In this document: piece after piece, positions 29,529 to 37,992 of the stretch
Numbering within the stretch: position 1 is the stretch's first letter
Layout of the letters: every line of letters starts with the position of its first letter
Assembly (NCBI RefSeq): GCF_029504395.1
Contig: NZ_JAQFIF010000002.1
Span: 248,001 to 312,000 of the forward strand
From: Arthrobacter sp. ES3-54
GTDB taxonomy: Bacteria; Actinomycetota; Actinomycetes; Actinomycetales; Micrococcaceae
DNA length: 64,000 bases
Reading direction: 5' to 3'
Notes under the pieces: model-generated
Told to the model about the DNA's origin: nothing
Databases searched by the model: none
The model's input: only the letters and a program-made list of their open reading frames with translations
Made by a program: the position numbers and the translations under genes

Positions 29529-30422
29529 ATGGACTTCGTGGATGCGCTTTGGACTGCGGTAGGAGCCGGACTGATCTTGATGATGCTCGCCGACGTCTTC
29601 CACACCCTTCTCTATCCGCACGGTTCCGGTCCGGTCTGCAGAACAATAATGCGGGCATTCTGGCTACTAACGAGGAGCTTTAGAGGTAGGGCCGGCACAT
29701 TGTCGGCTCCCGTGTCTTTGGTCGCCGTTATTGCAGCTTGGACGGGACTCGCAATCCTGGGATGGGCTTTGCTCTACCTGCCTCACCTGCCGGGAGGGTT
29801 CGTCTACGGAGAAGGGGTGCCGCAGCAGGGGGATTTTGCCGAAGCCGTCTACATCTCAATGGGTAGTCTTTCCACCGTTGGCTACGGAGAGATAGTCGCC
29901 GGACCTCCGCTCCTGCGGTTATTGGCAGGCCTGCAGTCCATCACCGGATTCGCGTTGCTGACAGCCACAGTGTCATGGCTCCTGCAACTTTTTCCTGCTC
30001 TGACCCGCCGTCGGACTCTCGCTCACCAGCTCAATCTGATGAGGGAAGCGGGCGGACAAGAAGGCATAGCCGGACTGGACCCGACTCACTCTGCGGCGTT
30101 GATCGAATCGCTGGCGAGAAGTGTGGCTACGGTCAGTGTCGACTTGAGTTCCCTTCGTGAAAGCTATTACTTCCGGGAAGTCGAACAGAGGAGTTCACTG
30201 GCAGCCACAGTTGCTTATGCACAGGACCTGTCATCCGAGGCGAAGCTCAGTGACAACACGGAACTCCGTTTCGCCGGACGAATGCTGCACGCGTCCTTAG
30301 ATGACCTGGCAGCAGTCCTCCGCGGTAAGTTCGGTCACTCCGGCGAAACGTCGTCGGCAGTGTTTGACAGTTACGCATTGCACCACCGGCACCGTCAGGA
30401 GCATGCCCGGACCGGGCACTAG
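29529..30422 (+). CDS. Potassium channel family protein (two-pore-loop type selectivity filter)
   Basis: A 297-residue membrane protein with the K+ selectivity filter T-V-G-Y-G at residues 116-120, followed by E121. Hydrophobic segments lie at about 8-28, 60-88 and 128-150, flanking the pore loop, so it fits the Ion_trans_2 channel family. The C-terminal half (about 155-297) is cytoplasmic and helical with no RCK or cyclic-nucleotide domain visible. The start is an ATG at 29529. Bacterial channels of this type help set membrane potential and osmotic response; gating here is unknown. Confidence 0.85.
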   Translation: MDFVDALWTAVGAGLILMMLADVFHTLLYPHGSGPVCRTIMRAFWLLTRSFRGRAGTLSAPVSLVAVIAAWTGLAILGWALLYLPHLPGGFVYGEGVPQQGDFAEAVYISMGSLSTVGYGEIVAGPPLLRLLAGLQSITGFALLTATVSWLLQLFPALTRRRTLAHQLNLMREAGGQEGIAGLDPTHSAALIESLARSVATVSVDLSSLRESYYFREVEQRSSLAATVAYAQDLSSEAKLSDNTELRFAGRMLHASLDDLAAVLRGKFGHSGETSSAVFDSYALHHRHRQEHARTGH

Positions 30423-30574
30423 CCACCCGGAAAATGCCTTTCCGGTACTCAGCTGCGTTTCCGGGACCTGCTCGGACGACGACGGCGACACTGCCCTATC
30501 GTGGGGCAGAGGCTCTCGCTAGACTTAAATTGCGCCGGACTAGACGCATGAATTCGTCTCGGGAGGGCAGGATC

Positions 30575-31372
30575 ATGACAGACCGCAGCGACTCTGAATT
30601 ACCCGCGGACCAGGTGCCCACGGAAAAGAAACCAGAAGAACGGGAGCTCCGGGGCCGGTACGTCGAAGGCACCTATGGCAAGGCCGGCGTGCAGAGAGGT
30701 CGCCGCGCGGAGGACGAGGAAGGCCAATACATCCAAGGTGACTACGGTGCGGCCGGCAGCGAGGGCGGTCTGCCCGAACCCTTGGGAGACCAGGCCAAAG
30801 AATCCGGACGCTACGTGGCGGCCGACTATGGCGACGCTGGTGCGGCTCCGGGACGTACGGCCGGGTCGGAAATCGGTCAGTACACCGCAGGTGACTATGG
30901 TGCGGACGGTACTGTGGATCCCCTGCGCAAGGCCGGAACAGGTCCGCGAAACGAAGAGCCAATGACCGAGAATCCGCACGTCGGCCAAGAGGCTGCATCG
31001 CAGGACCGGCACTCCTCGCCGGGTGCGGACGCCCACGCCGATGAATCCCGCAGCGGTGCAGACGTGGGAGAGTCGATCGAGATCGCGGAGCGGGGCACCG
31101 AGGCGGAGGGGGATCACTCGCATCCGGAACGGGCCAAGACGGGCGAGGCGCCCGTGGAGCAAGTGTTCAACGACCCCGCCATGACCGAGGGGCAACGGAC
31201 CGTGAGCGGCTCCGCAACGACAACCGAGGCCGTACCGCCTGGACCTTCACCTGCCGAAGCCGGCTCCGGCGGAGCCCAGTCAGTTGTTGGCGCCCGGGAG
31301 TCGGACCGTCTCGCGGCGGGCGAGCCACCGGCCGCAGGCAAGCCCTTCGACACCGGCACGAAGGAGGAATGA
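30575..31372 (+). CDS. GDYG-repeat protein, intrinsically disordered
   Basis: A 265-residue, very hydrophilic acidic protein without membrane segments. Its N-terminal half has four copies of the motif G-[RQ]-Y-x-x-x-[TD]-Y-G-x-[AD]-G (G-R-Y-V-E-G-T-Y-G-K-A-G, G-Q-Y-I-Q-G-D-Y-G-A-A-G, G-R-Y-V-A-A-D-Y-G-D-A-G, G-Q-Y-T-A-G-D-Y-G-A-D-G) about 30-40 residues apart, linked by charged spacers. The C-terminal half is low-complexity Glu/Gly/Ala/Pro. ATG 30575 follows GGAGGGCAGG. I do not recognise the family. Neighbours suggest a stress-related protein; the repeats could bind a partner or form a flexible scaffold. Confidence 0.75.
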   Translation: MTDRSDSELPADQVPTEKKPEERELRGRYVEGTYGKAGVQRGRRAEDEEGQYIQGDYGAAGSEGGLPEPLGDQAKESGRYVAADYGDAGAAPGRTAGSEIGQYTAGDYGADGTVDPLRKAGTGPRNEEPMTENPHVGQEAASQDRHSSPGADAHADESRSGADVGESIEIAERGTEAEGDHSHPERAKTGEAPVEQVFNDPAMTEGQRTVSGSATTTEAVPPGPSPAEAGSGGAQSVVGARESDRLAAGEPPAAGKPFDTGTKEE

Positions 31373-31515
31373 ACCAGGCAGGGAGGCGATCCCTAGCGTT
31401 CGAACCGCCGCGTTCCAGGTTGTTTCCCTTGGCGCGGCCGAAGCCGTCGGAGTGCTTGCCTTCGCTCCCCCGTGCGCCCCGGACCAGCATAGTCCGGGGC
31501 TTGCTTGGGCGTCTG

Positions 31516-31791
31516 TTAGCGCCCGATGCTGACAGTGAGATCCAGATGGATGTCGTTATCGGCGACAAAGCGGTCCTGGAGGTAGCGAGCAAGGCTCGCG
31601 TCGGTGGCGGTGTGAACGCTTTGCGCGATCGCTCCGCGCAGCACCGCCTGGGTGTTGGTGGACTTGACGACGTCCAGCGGCGCCCATCCACGATGGCCGC
31701 CGGTAAGACGTTCTATGTCCGTGCGGAAAGAACGCTTGTGGTCTTCTCGGACAGTAGCGCGCATGGTGAACGGGATAAAGGGAGTGGGCAA
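31516..31791 (-). CDS. Hypothetical protein, 91 residues
   Basis: A small soluble protein from a TTG start (31791), with AAAGGA five bases upstream, to a stop at 31516. An ATG ten codons in (M-R-A-T-V-R-E-D-H-K-R-S-F) is the alternative start. The sequence has mixed charge with strands and helices (A-P-L-D-V-V-K-S-T-N-T-Q-A-V-L-R-G-A). No family is recognised. It is convergent with the GDYG-repeat gene and divergent from the P450 operon. Confidence 0.6.
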   Translation of the reverse strand: MPTPFIPFTMRATVREDHKRSFRTDIERLTGGHRGWAPLDVVKSTNTQAVLRGAIAQSVHTATDASLARYLQDRFVADNDIHLDLTVSIGR

Positions 31792-32192
31792 GGAGGTCCT
31801 TTCGCGAGGCAGCCGGTCGTCGACGCCCCAGTCTGAACAAGTCCTCCGCAGCCCCGGCTATTCCTCCAAAGCAGCCAAGGAGTCCAAAATCACGGCGCAG
31901 GAATTCCCGCCGATGAGCAGCAGCTCGCGGTTTATTCGGAGTTCGCCCTGACATGAGCGTTCGAGACCGGATTCAGCCGCCGTCCGGGCCCCGCCTGTCC
32001 GGTCGCAGGCCTCTTCCGCCGCGCGCCCATGGGGCCTACACTCTTCAAATCGAACCGAGTGCAGGCCCCGTTCCGCGGCCCAGCTTAGGGGGACCGGAAG
32101 CTCTGGCAGGCTCGGGCGGCCCGGTCGGATCGGAAGAGGCGCCGGCTGGTTGGCCGACGGCCGACGTAAGCCCCCAGAGGGAGAAAAGCGGC
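31792..32192. other. Region upstream of the P450 operon
   Basis: In these 401 bases the + strand frame of the ferredoxin reductase stays open back to 31953, but its N-terminal extension is Pro/Arg/Ser-rich without family similarity, so it is treated as untranslated. The promoter of the P450 operon should lie here. No other gene was recognised. Confidence 0.45.
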
Positions 32193-33881
32193 ATGAGGAT
32201 CCTCGTCGATCTCACCAAATGCCAGGGCTACGCCCAGTGCGCCTTCCTCGCCCCGGACGTCTTCACGATCCAGGGCGACGAGGCACTGACCTACGACCCG
32301 CACCCTGACGGGGCGCATCTGACCGGGATTCGGCGGGCGGCCGCTGCGTGTCCGGTTCAGGCCATCCGGCTCGAACAGCCGGACGGGCAGGACGGATCGC
32401 TGCATCCGGCCACAGCACCCGCGACGGCTGCCCCGGTCGAAGACAGCGGGGGCACTTTCAAGAGGACTGGACGGATCGTCATCGTGGGGGCATCGATGGC
32501 GGGGCTGCGCGCGGCGGAGCGGTTACGCGAGGAAGGGTTCACCGGATCGCTGACTTTGGTCGGCGAAGAGCCGCACGAGCCCTACGACCGGCCTCCGCTG
32601 TCCAAACAGGTCCTGGCCGGGTCGGTGCCCTTGGAAGACACCTCACTGCCCCGGCACCGGGACATCCACGCCACCTGGCGGCTGGGTATGGCGGCCACCG
32701 GGCTGGATCTGGCCGCGAAGCAGCTCCACCTCGCCGACGGCAACCGGATCGGCTTCGACAAGCTGTTGATCGCCACCGGCCTGCGGGCCCGCCCCTGGCC
32801 TAACCCTGTGGAGGCGGACCTTGCGGGAGTGATGACATTGCGCACCCGGGAGGACGCCGCAGCGCTGCGACAGTACCTCGCGGGCCGTCCGCGTCGGGTG
32901 CTGGTCATCGGGGCCGGGTTCATCGGGTGCGAGGTCGCGTCCGTGTGCCGGGAACTCGGCCTGGCGGTCACGGTGGCAGAAGCTGGGCCGGCTCCGCTCG
33001 TCGCTGCCCTTGGCGGGGTGGTCGGCGCAGTCGCCGGGGAGCTGCAGATCGACAATGGCGTGGACCTGCGATGCGGCGTCCGCGTCCTGTCACTTGAGGG
33101 TGATGCCACCGGACAGCTGCGCCGGGCCATTCTGTCCGACGGCACAACTCTTGAGGTGGATGTGGCGGTCGCCGCGCTGGGCTCCGTCCGCAATGTCGAA
33201 TGGCTCGCAGATTCCGGTCTGGCGTGCGGTGTATGGGGCGTCGCCTGCGACGCCGGCTGCCGCGCGTTCGACGCTAACGGGCTGGTCACCGATGACGTGT
33301 TTGTCGCCGGCGACATTGCGCGCGCCCCGCAGCCGATGTACGGCTATCAATACCTCGCCGTCGAACACTGGGGAAACGCCATCTCACAGGCCGAGGTCGC
33401 GGCACACAACATGGTCAGCGGCGAGACCGAACGGTGGCCTCACTTGGAGGTGCCGAAATTCTGGTCAGTTCAGTTCGGCACCGAAATAAAGAGCGTCGGG
33501 GTACCCTCGGTCGCCGATGAGGTAGCCATCGTCCAAGGATCGGTGGACACGCGGCGCTTCCTGGCCGTCTATGGCTACAAGGGCCGCATCGTGGCGGCGG
33601 TCGCCTTCAACCAGAACAAGTGGCTCGACTTCTACGAGCCACTGATCGAGCAGGCCGCGCCCTTCCCGCCGGCATTCCACCACATCGATGAATCAGTCCA
33701 GGCCCGGCCCTTGCCTGCCGGGTTCAAGCCCGCTGTCAGCCCCACCCAGGACGCGACCGTCGTTGTGACCGGCCACGATCCCAATGAACGCCGCGCCAGA
33801 CTGACGAACACCGCGGCCGGTGAGACGCCGTCACGGAGACCCACAGAAACCACCCCCCGATTGAAGGAGCCTTCGCCATGA
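32193..33881 (+). CDS. Fused [3Fe-4S] ferredoxin - ferredoxin reductase
   Basis: A 562-residue two-part electron carrier. Residues 1-62 are a P450-type ferredoxin with three cysteines (C10, C16 and the C-P near residue 53), the ligand number of a [3Fe-4S] cluster. After a linker, a pyridine nucleotide-disulfide fold reductase follows: FAD motif V-G-A-S-M-A-G near 93-99, NAD motif G-A-G-F-I-G in the middle, and the FAD-binding F-V-A-G-D-I-A segment. The ATG at 32193 has GAGGGAG upstream. The stop overlaps the P450 start (ATGA), so both proteins are coupled and form a complete NAD(P)H-to-P450 chain. Fusing ferredoxin to its reductase removes the need for separate carriers. Confidence 0.9.
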   Translation: MRILVDLTKCQGYAQCAFLAPDVFTIQGDEALTYDPHPDGAHLTGIRRAAAACPVQAIRLEQPDGQDGSLHPATAPATAAPVEDSGGTFKRTGRIVIVGASMAGLRAAERLREEGFTGSLTLVGEEPHEPYDRPPLSKQVLAGSVPLEDTSLPRHRDIHATWRLGMAATGLDLAAKQLHLADGNRIGFDKLLIATGLRARPWPNPVEADLAGVMTLRTREDAAALRQYLAGRPRRVLVIGAGFIGCEVASVCRELGLAVTVAEAGPAPLVAALGGVVGAVAGELQIDNGVDLRCGVRVLSLEGDATGQLRRAILSDGTTLEVDVAVAALGSVRNVEWLADSGLACGVWGVACDAGCRAFDANGLVTDDVFVAGDIARAPQPMYGYQYLAVEHWGNAISQAEVAAHNMVSGETERWPHLEVPKFWSVQFGTEIKSVGVPSVADEVAIVQGSVDTRRFLAVYGYKGRIVAAVAFNQNKWLDFYEPLIEQAAPFPPAFHHIDESVQARPLPAGFKPAVSPTQDATVVVTGHDPNERRARLTNTAAGETPSRRPTETTPRLKEPSP

Positions 33882-35122
33882 CCCAGGCCAGCACCTGGGA
33901 GCAGATCCTCGACTTCTCCAACCGGGCTAACCCCTACCCGTTTTACGACGAGCTCCGCAGGACCCCTGTGACACGGCTTGCGGACGGAAGCTACCTCGTC
34001 AGCACGTACGCGGAGATCGCCGCCCTGCTGCACGACCCGAGGGTCAGCTCCGACATCACCCGCAACCCGGCTGCCGCTGCTGCGGGCGCCACGGCGGACG
34101 GAGACGACGGGGACGGCCCGGGCATGACGCCGACTTTCCTCAGCATGGATCCTCCTGATCACGACAAGTTTCGACGGATCACCATGCGCCACTTCGGACC
34201 GCCTACGACGCCGGGCAGGGTCGCCGGGATGGAGGCGAGGATGGCGGAAATTGTCACCGACCTGGTCGACAACATGACTGCCCAGTCCCGGATCGACGTC
34301 GTCGATGATCTGGCGTATCCACTGCCCGTCACGATGATCTGCGAATTACTTGGGGTGCCCCCGGGCGACGAACAGCGCTTCCGGGTCTGGGTGGACGTAG
34401 CCCTGCAATCCACGGATCCCGGACTCGATCCCGAAACACAGCAAGAAAAGAGGGCCGAGGCCGGCAAAGAACTGCGCGCGTTCATGGAAGAACTGGTCGA
34501 AGCCCACCGGCGGACACCGGGCCCGGACCTGCTCTCGGCGATGGCCACTGATGACGGCCCGGAAGGCCGCATGCCGGAGGAACAGCTGGTGAGCACGGGG
34601 CTTCTTCTGCTCATCGCCGGACATGAAACCACCGTGAACCTCATCTCCAACGGCGCACTGACGTTGCTCCGCCACCCGGCCGAACTCCAACGGCTACGCG
34701 ACGATCCCGGCCTCGCCATCCCGATGGTCGAGGAATTGCTCCGCTACGAGCCGCCCGTCCATTTCGTCCCTTTCCGCACAGCCCTCGACGACATCGACAT
34801 CGCCGGCACCACCATCCCCGCCGGCGCCTCCCTCACTTTGGTCCTGGCCTCGGGGAACCGCGACCCCGCCCACGTCGCCGACCCCGACCTCTTCATCCCG
34901 GACCGGCGCAACAACCAACACCTCGGCTTCGGCGGCGGCATCCATCTCTGCTTCGGCGCACCCCTGGCCCGGCTCGAAGCCCAGATCGCCCTCACCGCGT
35001 TCGCCACCAGGCTGGAGAACCCGCGGATGGTCTCCGATCCGCCCCCGTACCGGCCGAGCCCGTTCCTCCGCGGCCCCTCGCATCTCCTGGTCGACATCGA
35101 CGGCATCGCCGCTCGTCACTAG
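33878..35122 (+). CDS. Cytochrome P450 monooxygenase
   Basis: A 414-residue soluble bacterial P450. Visible landmarks: the I-helix oxygen-activation motif A-G-H-E-T-T, the K-helix E-x-x-R (E-L-L-R in V-E-E-L-L-R-Y), and the heme loop F-G-G-G-I-H-L-C-F-G with the axial cysteine C358. It oxidises an organic substrate using electrons from the fused ferredoxin reductase encoded directly upstream with a four-base overlap. CYP147-type fatty acid hydroxylases are one group I recall with nearby fused redox partners; the family assignment here is a guess and the substrate is unknown. Confidence 0.93.
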   Translation: MTQASTWEQILDFSNRANPYPFYDELRRTPVTRLADGSYLVSTYAEIAALLHDPRVSSDITRNPAAAAAGATADGDDGDGPGMTPTFLSMDPPDHDKFRRITMRHFGPPTTPGRVAGMEARMAEIVTDLVDNMTAQSRIDVVDDLAYPLPVTMICELLGVPPGDEQRFRVWVDVALQSTDPGLDPETQQEKRAEAGKELRAFMEELVEAHRRTPGPDLLSAMATDDGPEGRMPEEQLVSTGLLLLIAGHETTVNLISNGALTLLRHPAELQRLRDDPGLAIPMVEELLRYEPPVHFVPFRTALDDIDIAGTTIPAGASLTLVLASGNRDPAHVADPDLFIPDRRNNQHLGFGGGIHLCFGAPLARLEAQIALTAFATRLENPRMVSDPPPYRPSPFLRGPSHLLVDIDGIAARH

Positions 35123-35200
35123 TCAACAGCGGACAGCGAACAGCGGACAGCGGGGATTGCCGTCGACGAGCGAGGCGGCGCCGTGGAAGTGCACGCGGCG

Positions 35201-35443
35201 TTATGGATGCCGTGGCCGTTCGCCGGGGAACACGATTCCGAGCTGATTCCTGATGGCGTCGGCGACGGCCATGGTCCGGATCGATTCGGCCAGCGGCCGC
35301 TGCGGGACTTCCAGCTGCCCTGCCGATATGGCGCGGGCGACGGCGGCAGCCTCGTAGTGCAGGCCCTCAAATTGCGCTCCGGCCGGCTCCTCATAGGCCA
35401 GCCGGGTGCCGTCCGGGAAACGGACGCTGAAGTTGCCCGGCAT
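35201..35443 (-). pseudogene. Gfo/Idh/MocA-type oxidoreductase, C-terminal remnant
   Basis: About 80 residues remain, reading N-F-S-V-R-F-P-D-G-T-R-L-A-Y-E-E-P, then G-L-H-Y-E-A-A-A-V-A-R, then P-L-A-E-S-I-R-T-M-A-V-A-D-A-I-R. This is the typical end of a Gfo/Idh/MocA sugar oxidoreductase, with a stop at 35201-35203. The NAD-binding N-terminus is missing, and the fragment abuts the head of a LacI remnant on the other strand. Confidence 0.7.
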
Positions 35444-35444
35444 C

Positions 35445-35561
35445 CGCGCGGCGGAGTTTCTCCTCGCCCGCATCGCCGACCACTCCCTGCCGCCACGCAC
35501 CGAAGTGCTGACCCCGCGCCTCGTCGTGCGCAACAGCACCGCTCACGCTGCCTACATCTAG
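35445..35561 (+). pseudogene. LacI family regulator, C-terminal remnant
   Basis: About 38 residues remain: R-A-A-E-F-L-L-A-R-I-A-D-H-S, then R-T-E-V-L-T-P-R-L-V-V-R-N-S-T and a TAG stop at 35559-35561. The P-R-L-V-V-R-x-S-T end is the hallmark of LacI regulators. The DNA-binding domain and core are absent. Confidence 0.65.
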
Positions 35562-35563
35562 CG

Positions 35564-35656
35564 CGCCAGCTTGTCTCAGACCGCATCCACGTGATGAAGA
35601 GCGGCCGCTTCGTCGAAAGCGGCCAGGTGTCGTCCGGCGTCTCCACTGAACCGTAG
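35564..35656 (+). pseudogene. ABC transporter ATPase, C-terminal remnant
   Basis: About 30 residues remain: L-V-S-D-R-I-H-V-M-K-S-G-R-F-V-E-S-G, then a TAG stop at 35654-35656. This matches the D-R-I-x-V-M-x-x-G-x-x-V-E-x-G end of peptide-type ABC ATPases. The Walker A, signature and Walker B parts are gone. It starts right after the LacI remnant stop. Confidence 0.6.
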
Positions 35657-35666
35657 ACTTCACCGT

Positions 35667-36359
35667 GTGGTGTCAGTTTCTATCGCCAGCCAGGCGGCGG
35701 CCCGACGTCGGCACATCGGGCTGGCCGCCATGGCTGGCATGATCGGGGCGGTCCTTTTCGTGTCCGTCTTCACAGTGTCGGGGTGGCTGTACCCCGACTA
35801 CTCCCCGACGCGAATGTTCGTCAGCGAGCTGTCCCTTGGCCCCTACGGCTGGGTGCAGATCCTCAACTTTGTCCTCACCGGCGCCTTGCTGCTGGCGTTC
35901 GGACTGGGGCTGGCGGCGCACTTCAGCATCGGCGCCGCGTTCCGTGCCGGTCCCGCGCTGATACAGGGCATCGGAGTCAGCCTGATGGCCTCTGGGCCGT
36001 TCACCACCGACGCGTCTGCGGTGTTCCAGCAAGCCAGTATTCACGGCGTCGTGCACGGCATTTTCGGTGCGCTGGTCTTCACGTTCGCGCCGATCAGTTG
36101 CTTCGTCTTCTACCGGCGCTTCCGCCGTGAGGCAGACTGGCGCTCCCTGGCGGCGTGGACACTGGCCAGCGGTGTTGTTCTAACTGTCGGAGTGGTCCTG
36201 CTCAAGATCAGCCAGCAGCCCGGGAGCGGACTGTTCGAGTGGAAGGGCCTCGTGCAACGCGTCATCCTGTTCACGTTCATGGCCTGGATCTTCGCAGTCG
36301 CATTCCGCCTTCGCCGCCAATGCCGGAGCGGGGAAGGCACCCCGCCAGCGCAGCCGTGA
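35667..36359 (+). CDS. DUF998 membrane protein
   Basis: A 230-residue membrane protein with about six hydrophobic segments, the first near residues 18-40, and the S-G-W-L-Y-P-D-Y-S-P-T-R-M-F-V-S-E-L loop after it that is typical of DUF998 proteins. The N-terminal ten residues are hydrophilic. The start is a GTG at 35667, about 10 bases after the ABC remnant stop; an in-frame ATG lies downstream. The stop is a few bases before the convergent selO stop. Function unknown. Confidence 0.8.
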   Translation: MVSVSIASQAAARRRHIGLAAMAGMIGAVLFVSVFTVSGWLYPDYSPTRMFVSELSLGPYGWVQILNFVLTGALLLAFGLGLAAHFSIGAAFRAGPALIQGIGVSLMASGPFTTDASAVFQQASIHGVVHGIFGALVFTFAPISCFVFYRRFRREADWRSLAAWTLASGVVLTVGVVLLKISQQPGSGLFEWKGLVQRVILFTFMAWIFAVAFRLRRQCRSGEGTPPAQP

Positions 36360-36362
36360 TGC

Positions 36363-37826
36363 TCAGGTGCCGCAGAAGGTCCGGTAAGGGCCGAAGCTTT
36401 CCGGGGCGGCAGCGGCGTAGTGCTCCAGACCGGGCCGCTCGTCGAAGGGTGAGGCTACCGCGTCCATCAGCCGTTCCAGCGGACCCGTGTTCCCGCCGGT
36501 AGCGGCCGTCAGGGCCTCCTCCACCAGGTGGTTCCGCGGAATGTAGGCGGGGTTGACCCGGTCCATGGCGTCAGCGTCCGGCGCCAGGACGCGCCAGCGC
36601 GTTACCCAGGCATCGAACCGTGCCGGATCCAGAACCTGGCCGCGCGCAGGTTCTGCTTGGCCGCGGGCGGCTTTGCCGAGGTGCCGGAAAAACGATGTGT
36701 AGTCCGCCCGTGACTCCTGAATCAGAGCCACAAGCTCGTCCACAAGGGGCGAGGTCACTTCGTCGCCGAGCCCTTCACGGAACCCCAACTTGGCCTTCAT
36801 GCCTGCCGACCAGGCTTCACTGTACTTCGGGCGGAACTCGCTGAGTGCTTCCACCGCGAGGTCCACCGCCTGCTCCTGGCCATCGTGGAGCAGAGGCAGG
36901 AGAGATTCCGCGAGCCGGGCAAGGTTCCACTCCGCCACCACTGGCTGATTGCGGTAGGCATACCGTCCGGTCTCGTCAATCGAACTGTAGACGGCAGCGG
37001 GGTCGAAGCCTTCCATGAAGGCACACGGCCCATAGTCGAGGGTCTCGCCCGAGATCGTCATGTTGTCGGTGTTCATGACGCCGTGAACGAACCCAACGAG
37101 CATCCACTGGGCCACCAGTGAAGCCTGGGCTGATATTACCGCTTGGAGCAGTGCGAGATAGCGGTTCCCGGCCTCCGCAGCTGCCTGGTGGTGACGGGTT
37201 ATTGCGTATTCGGCGAGGCGGCGAAGGAGGCCGATGTCGCCCGTGGACCGGGCGTACTGGAAGCTGCCGACGCGCAGGTGGCTGCTGGCAACCCGCGTAA
37301 GCACGGCGCCGGGCAGGAGTGTCTCGCGCTGCACCGAACGCCCCGTCGCGCCGACGGCGAGGGACCGCGTGGTGGGGATGTTCAGCGCGTGCATCGACTC
37401 GCTCACGATGTATTCGCGCAGCATGGGACCGACCACCGCCTGGCCGTCGCCGTTTCGCGCAAACGGCGTCCGTCCTGATCCCTTGAGGTGGATGTCGCGG
37501 AGCTGCCCGTCCGCGTGCCCGATCTCGCCGAGCAGGAGTGCGCGCCCGTCGCCGAGGCGGGGTGCGTACCAGCCAAATTGGTGGCCGGCGTAGGCCTGCG
37601 CCACCGGACTGGCCTCCGGAGGGACAGCGTTGCCGATCAGCAGAAGCAGACCCTCAGGGCTCCGGAGAAAGGCCGGATCGAGACCTAGCTCGGTGGCGAG
37701 GTGCTCGTTGAGTACCAGAAGGTGCGGATCGGGAGCCTCCTCCGCGCGCCACGGAATGGCCATCTCCTTGAACTCGCGGGCGAAGCGGTCATCAAATGTG
37801 ACGGTTGAATGCGCGATGTCACTCAT
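36363..37826 (-). CDS. selO: Protein adenylyltransferase SelO (YdiU family)
   Basis: A 487-residue SelO pseudokinase, the usual length. These enzymes transfer AMP from ATP to protein hydroxyl groups and protect against oxidative stress. The N-terminus has the [16 protein letters not shown] motif and the H-L-K-G-S-G-R-T-P segment; the catalytic region shows H-G-V-M-N-T-D-N and D-Y-G-P. The protein ends P-Y-R-T-F-C-G-T; in E. coli SelO a C-terminal Cys takes part in redox control, and here a Cys lies three residues from the end. Its last 79 bases have a diverged copy at 19863-19941. Confidence 0.93.
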   Translation of the reverse strand: MSDIAHSTVTFDDRFAREFKEMAIPWRAEEAPDPHLLVLNEHLATELGLDPAFLRSPEGLLLLIGNAVPPEASPVAQAYAGHQFGWYAPRLGDGRALLLGEIGHADGQLRDIHLKGSGRTPFARNGDGQAVVGPMLREYIVSESMHALNIPTTRSLAVGATGRSVQRETLLPGAVLTRVASSHLRVGSFQYARSTGDIGLLRRLAEYAITRHHQAAAEAGNRYLALLQAVISAQASLVAQWMLVGFVHGVMNTDNMTISGETLDYGPCAFMEGFDPAAVYSSIDETGRYAYRNQPVVAEWNLARLAESLLPLLHDGQEQAVDLAVEALSEFRPKYSEAWSAGMKAKLGFREGLGDEVTSPLVDELVALIQESRADYTSFFRHLGKAARGQAEPARGQVLDPARFDAWVTRWRVLAPDADAMDRVNPAYIPRNHLVEEALTAATGGNTGPLERLMDAVASPFDERPGLEHYAAAAPESFGPYRTFCGT

Positions 37827-37903
37827 CTATCAAGGATACGGTCGACGCTCACGCACCAGTGCCATCGGAGGTCAGCTTCCGCCTGCCTATCGCGCGGGGT
37901 GCA

Positions 37904-37941
37904 GAGGCAGCCCGCCTTCCATGTGGAAAGCGGGCTGCCTC
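37904..37941 (-). terminator. Terminator hairpin after the Mn-catalase gene
   Basis: An 18-bp stem with one mismatch (37904-37921 with 37924-37941) lies about 50 bases beyond the Mn-catalase stop on the - strand. It lies before the selO start region, so it can separate the two - strand genes. Confidence 0.65.
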
Positions 37942-37992
37942 CGAAGGAGCCGGCAAGGGCGGGGATTCCTGTGGGCCCCTCCCGCGCCGGGG

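Larger units (their letters stand above)
35123..35666. other. Gene graveyard between P450 and DUF998 genes
   Basis: No intact gene lies in these 544 bases. A short tandem repeat (about 35124-35153, CAGCGGACAGCGAACAGCGG-type) follows the P450 stop. Then three 3' gene ends are packed together: Gfo/Idh/MocA (-), LacI (+) and an ABC ATPase (+), each listed separately. A further - strand stretch near 35130-35190 reads V-H-F-H-G-A-A-S-L-V-D-G-N-P and may be another loose end, unidentified. Confidence 0.6.

Noticed and set aside
31953..32192. An N-terminal extension of the fused ferredoxin reductase.
   Set aside because: It is Pro/Arg/Ser-rich without similarity; the ATG at 32193 has a good ribosome site and the ferredoxin begins there.
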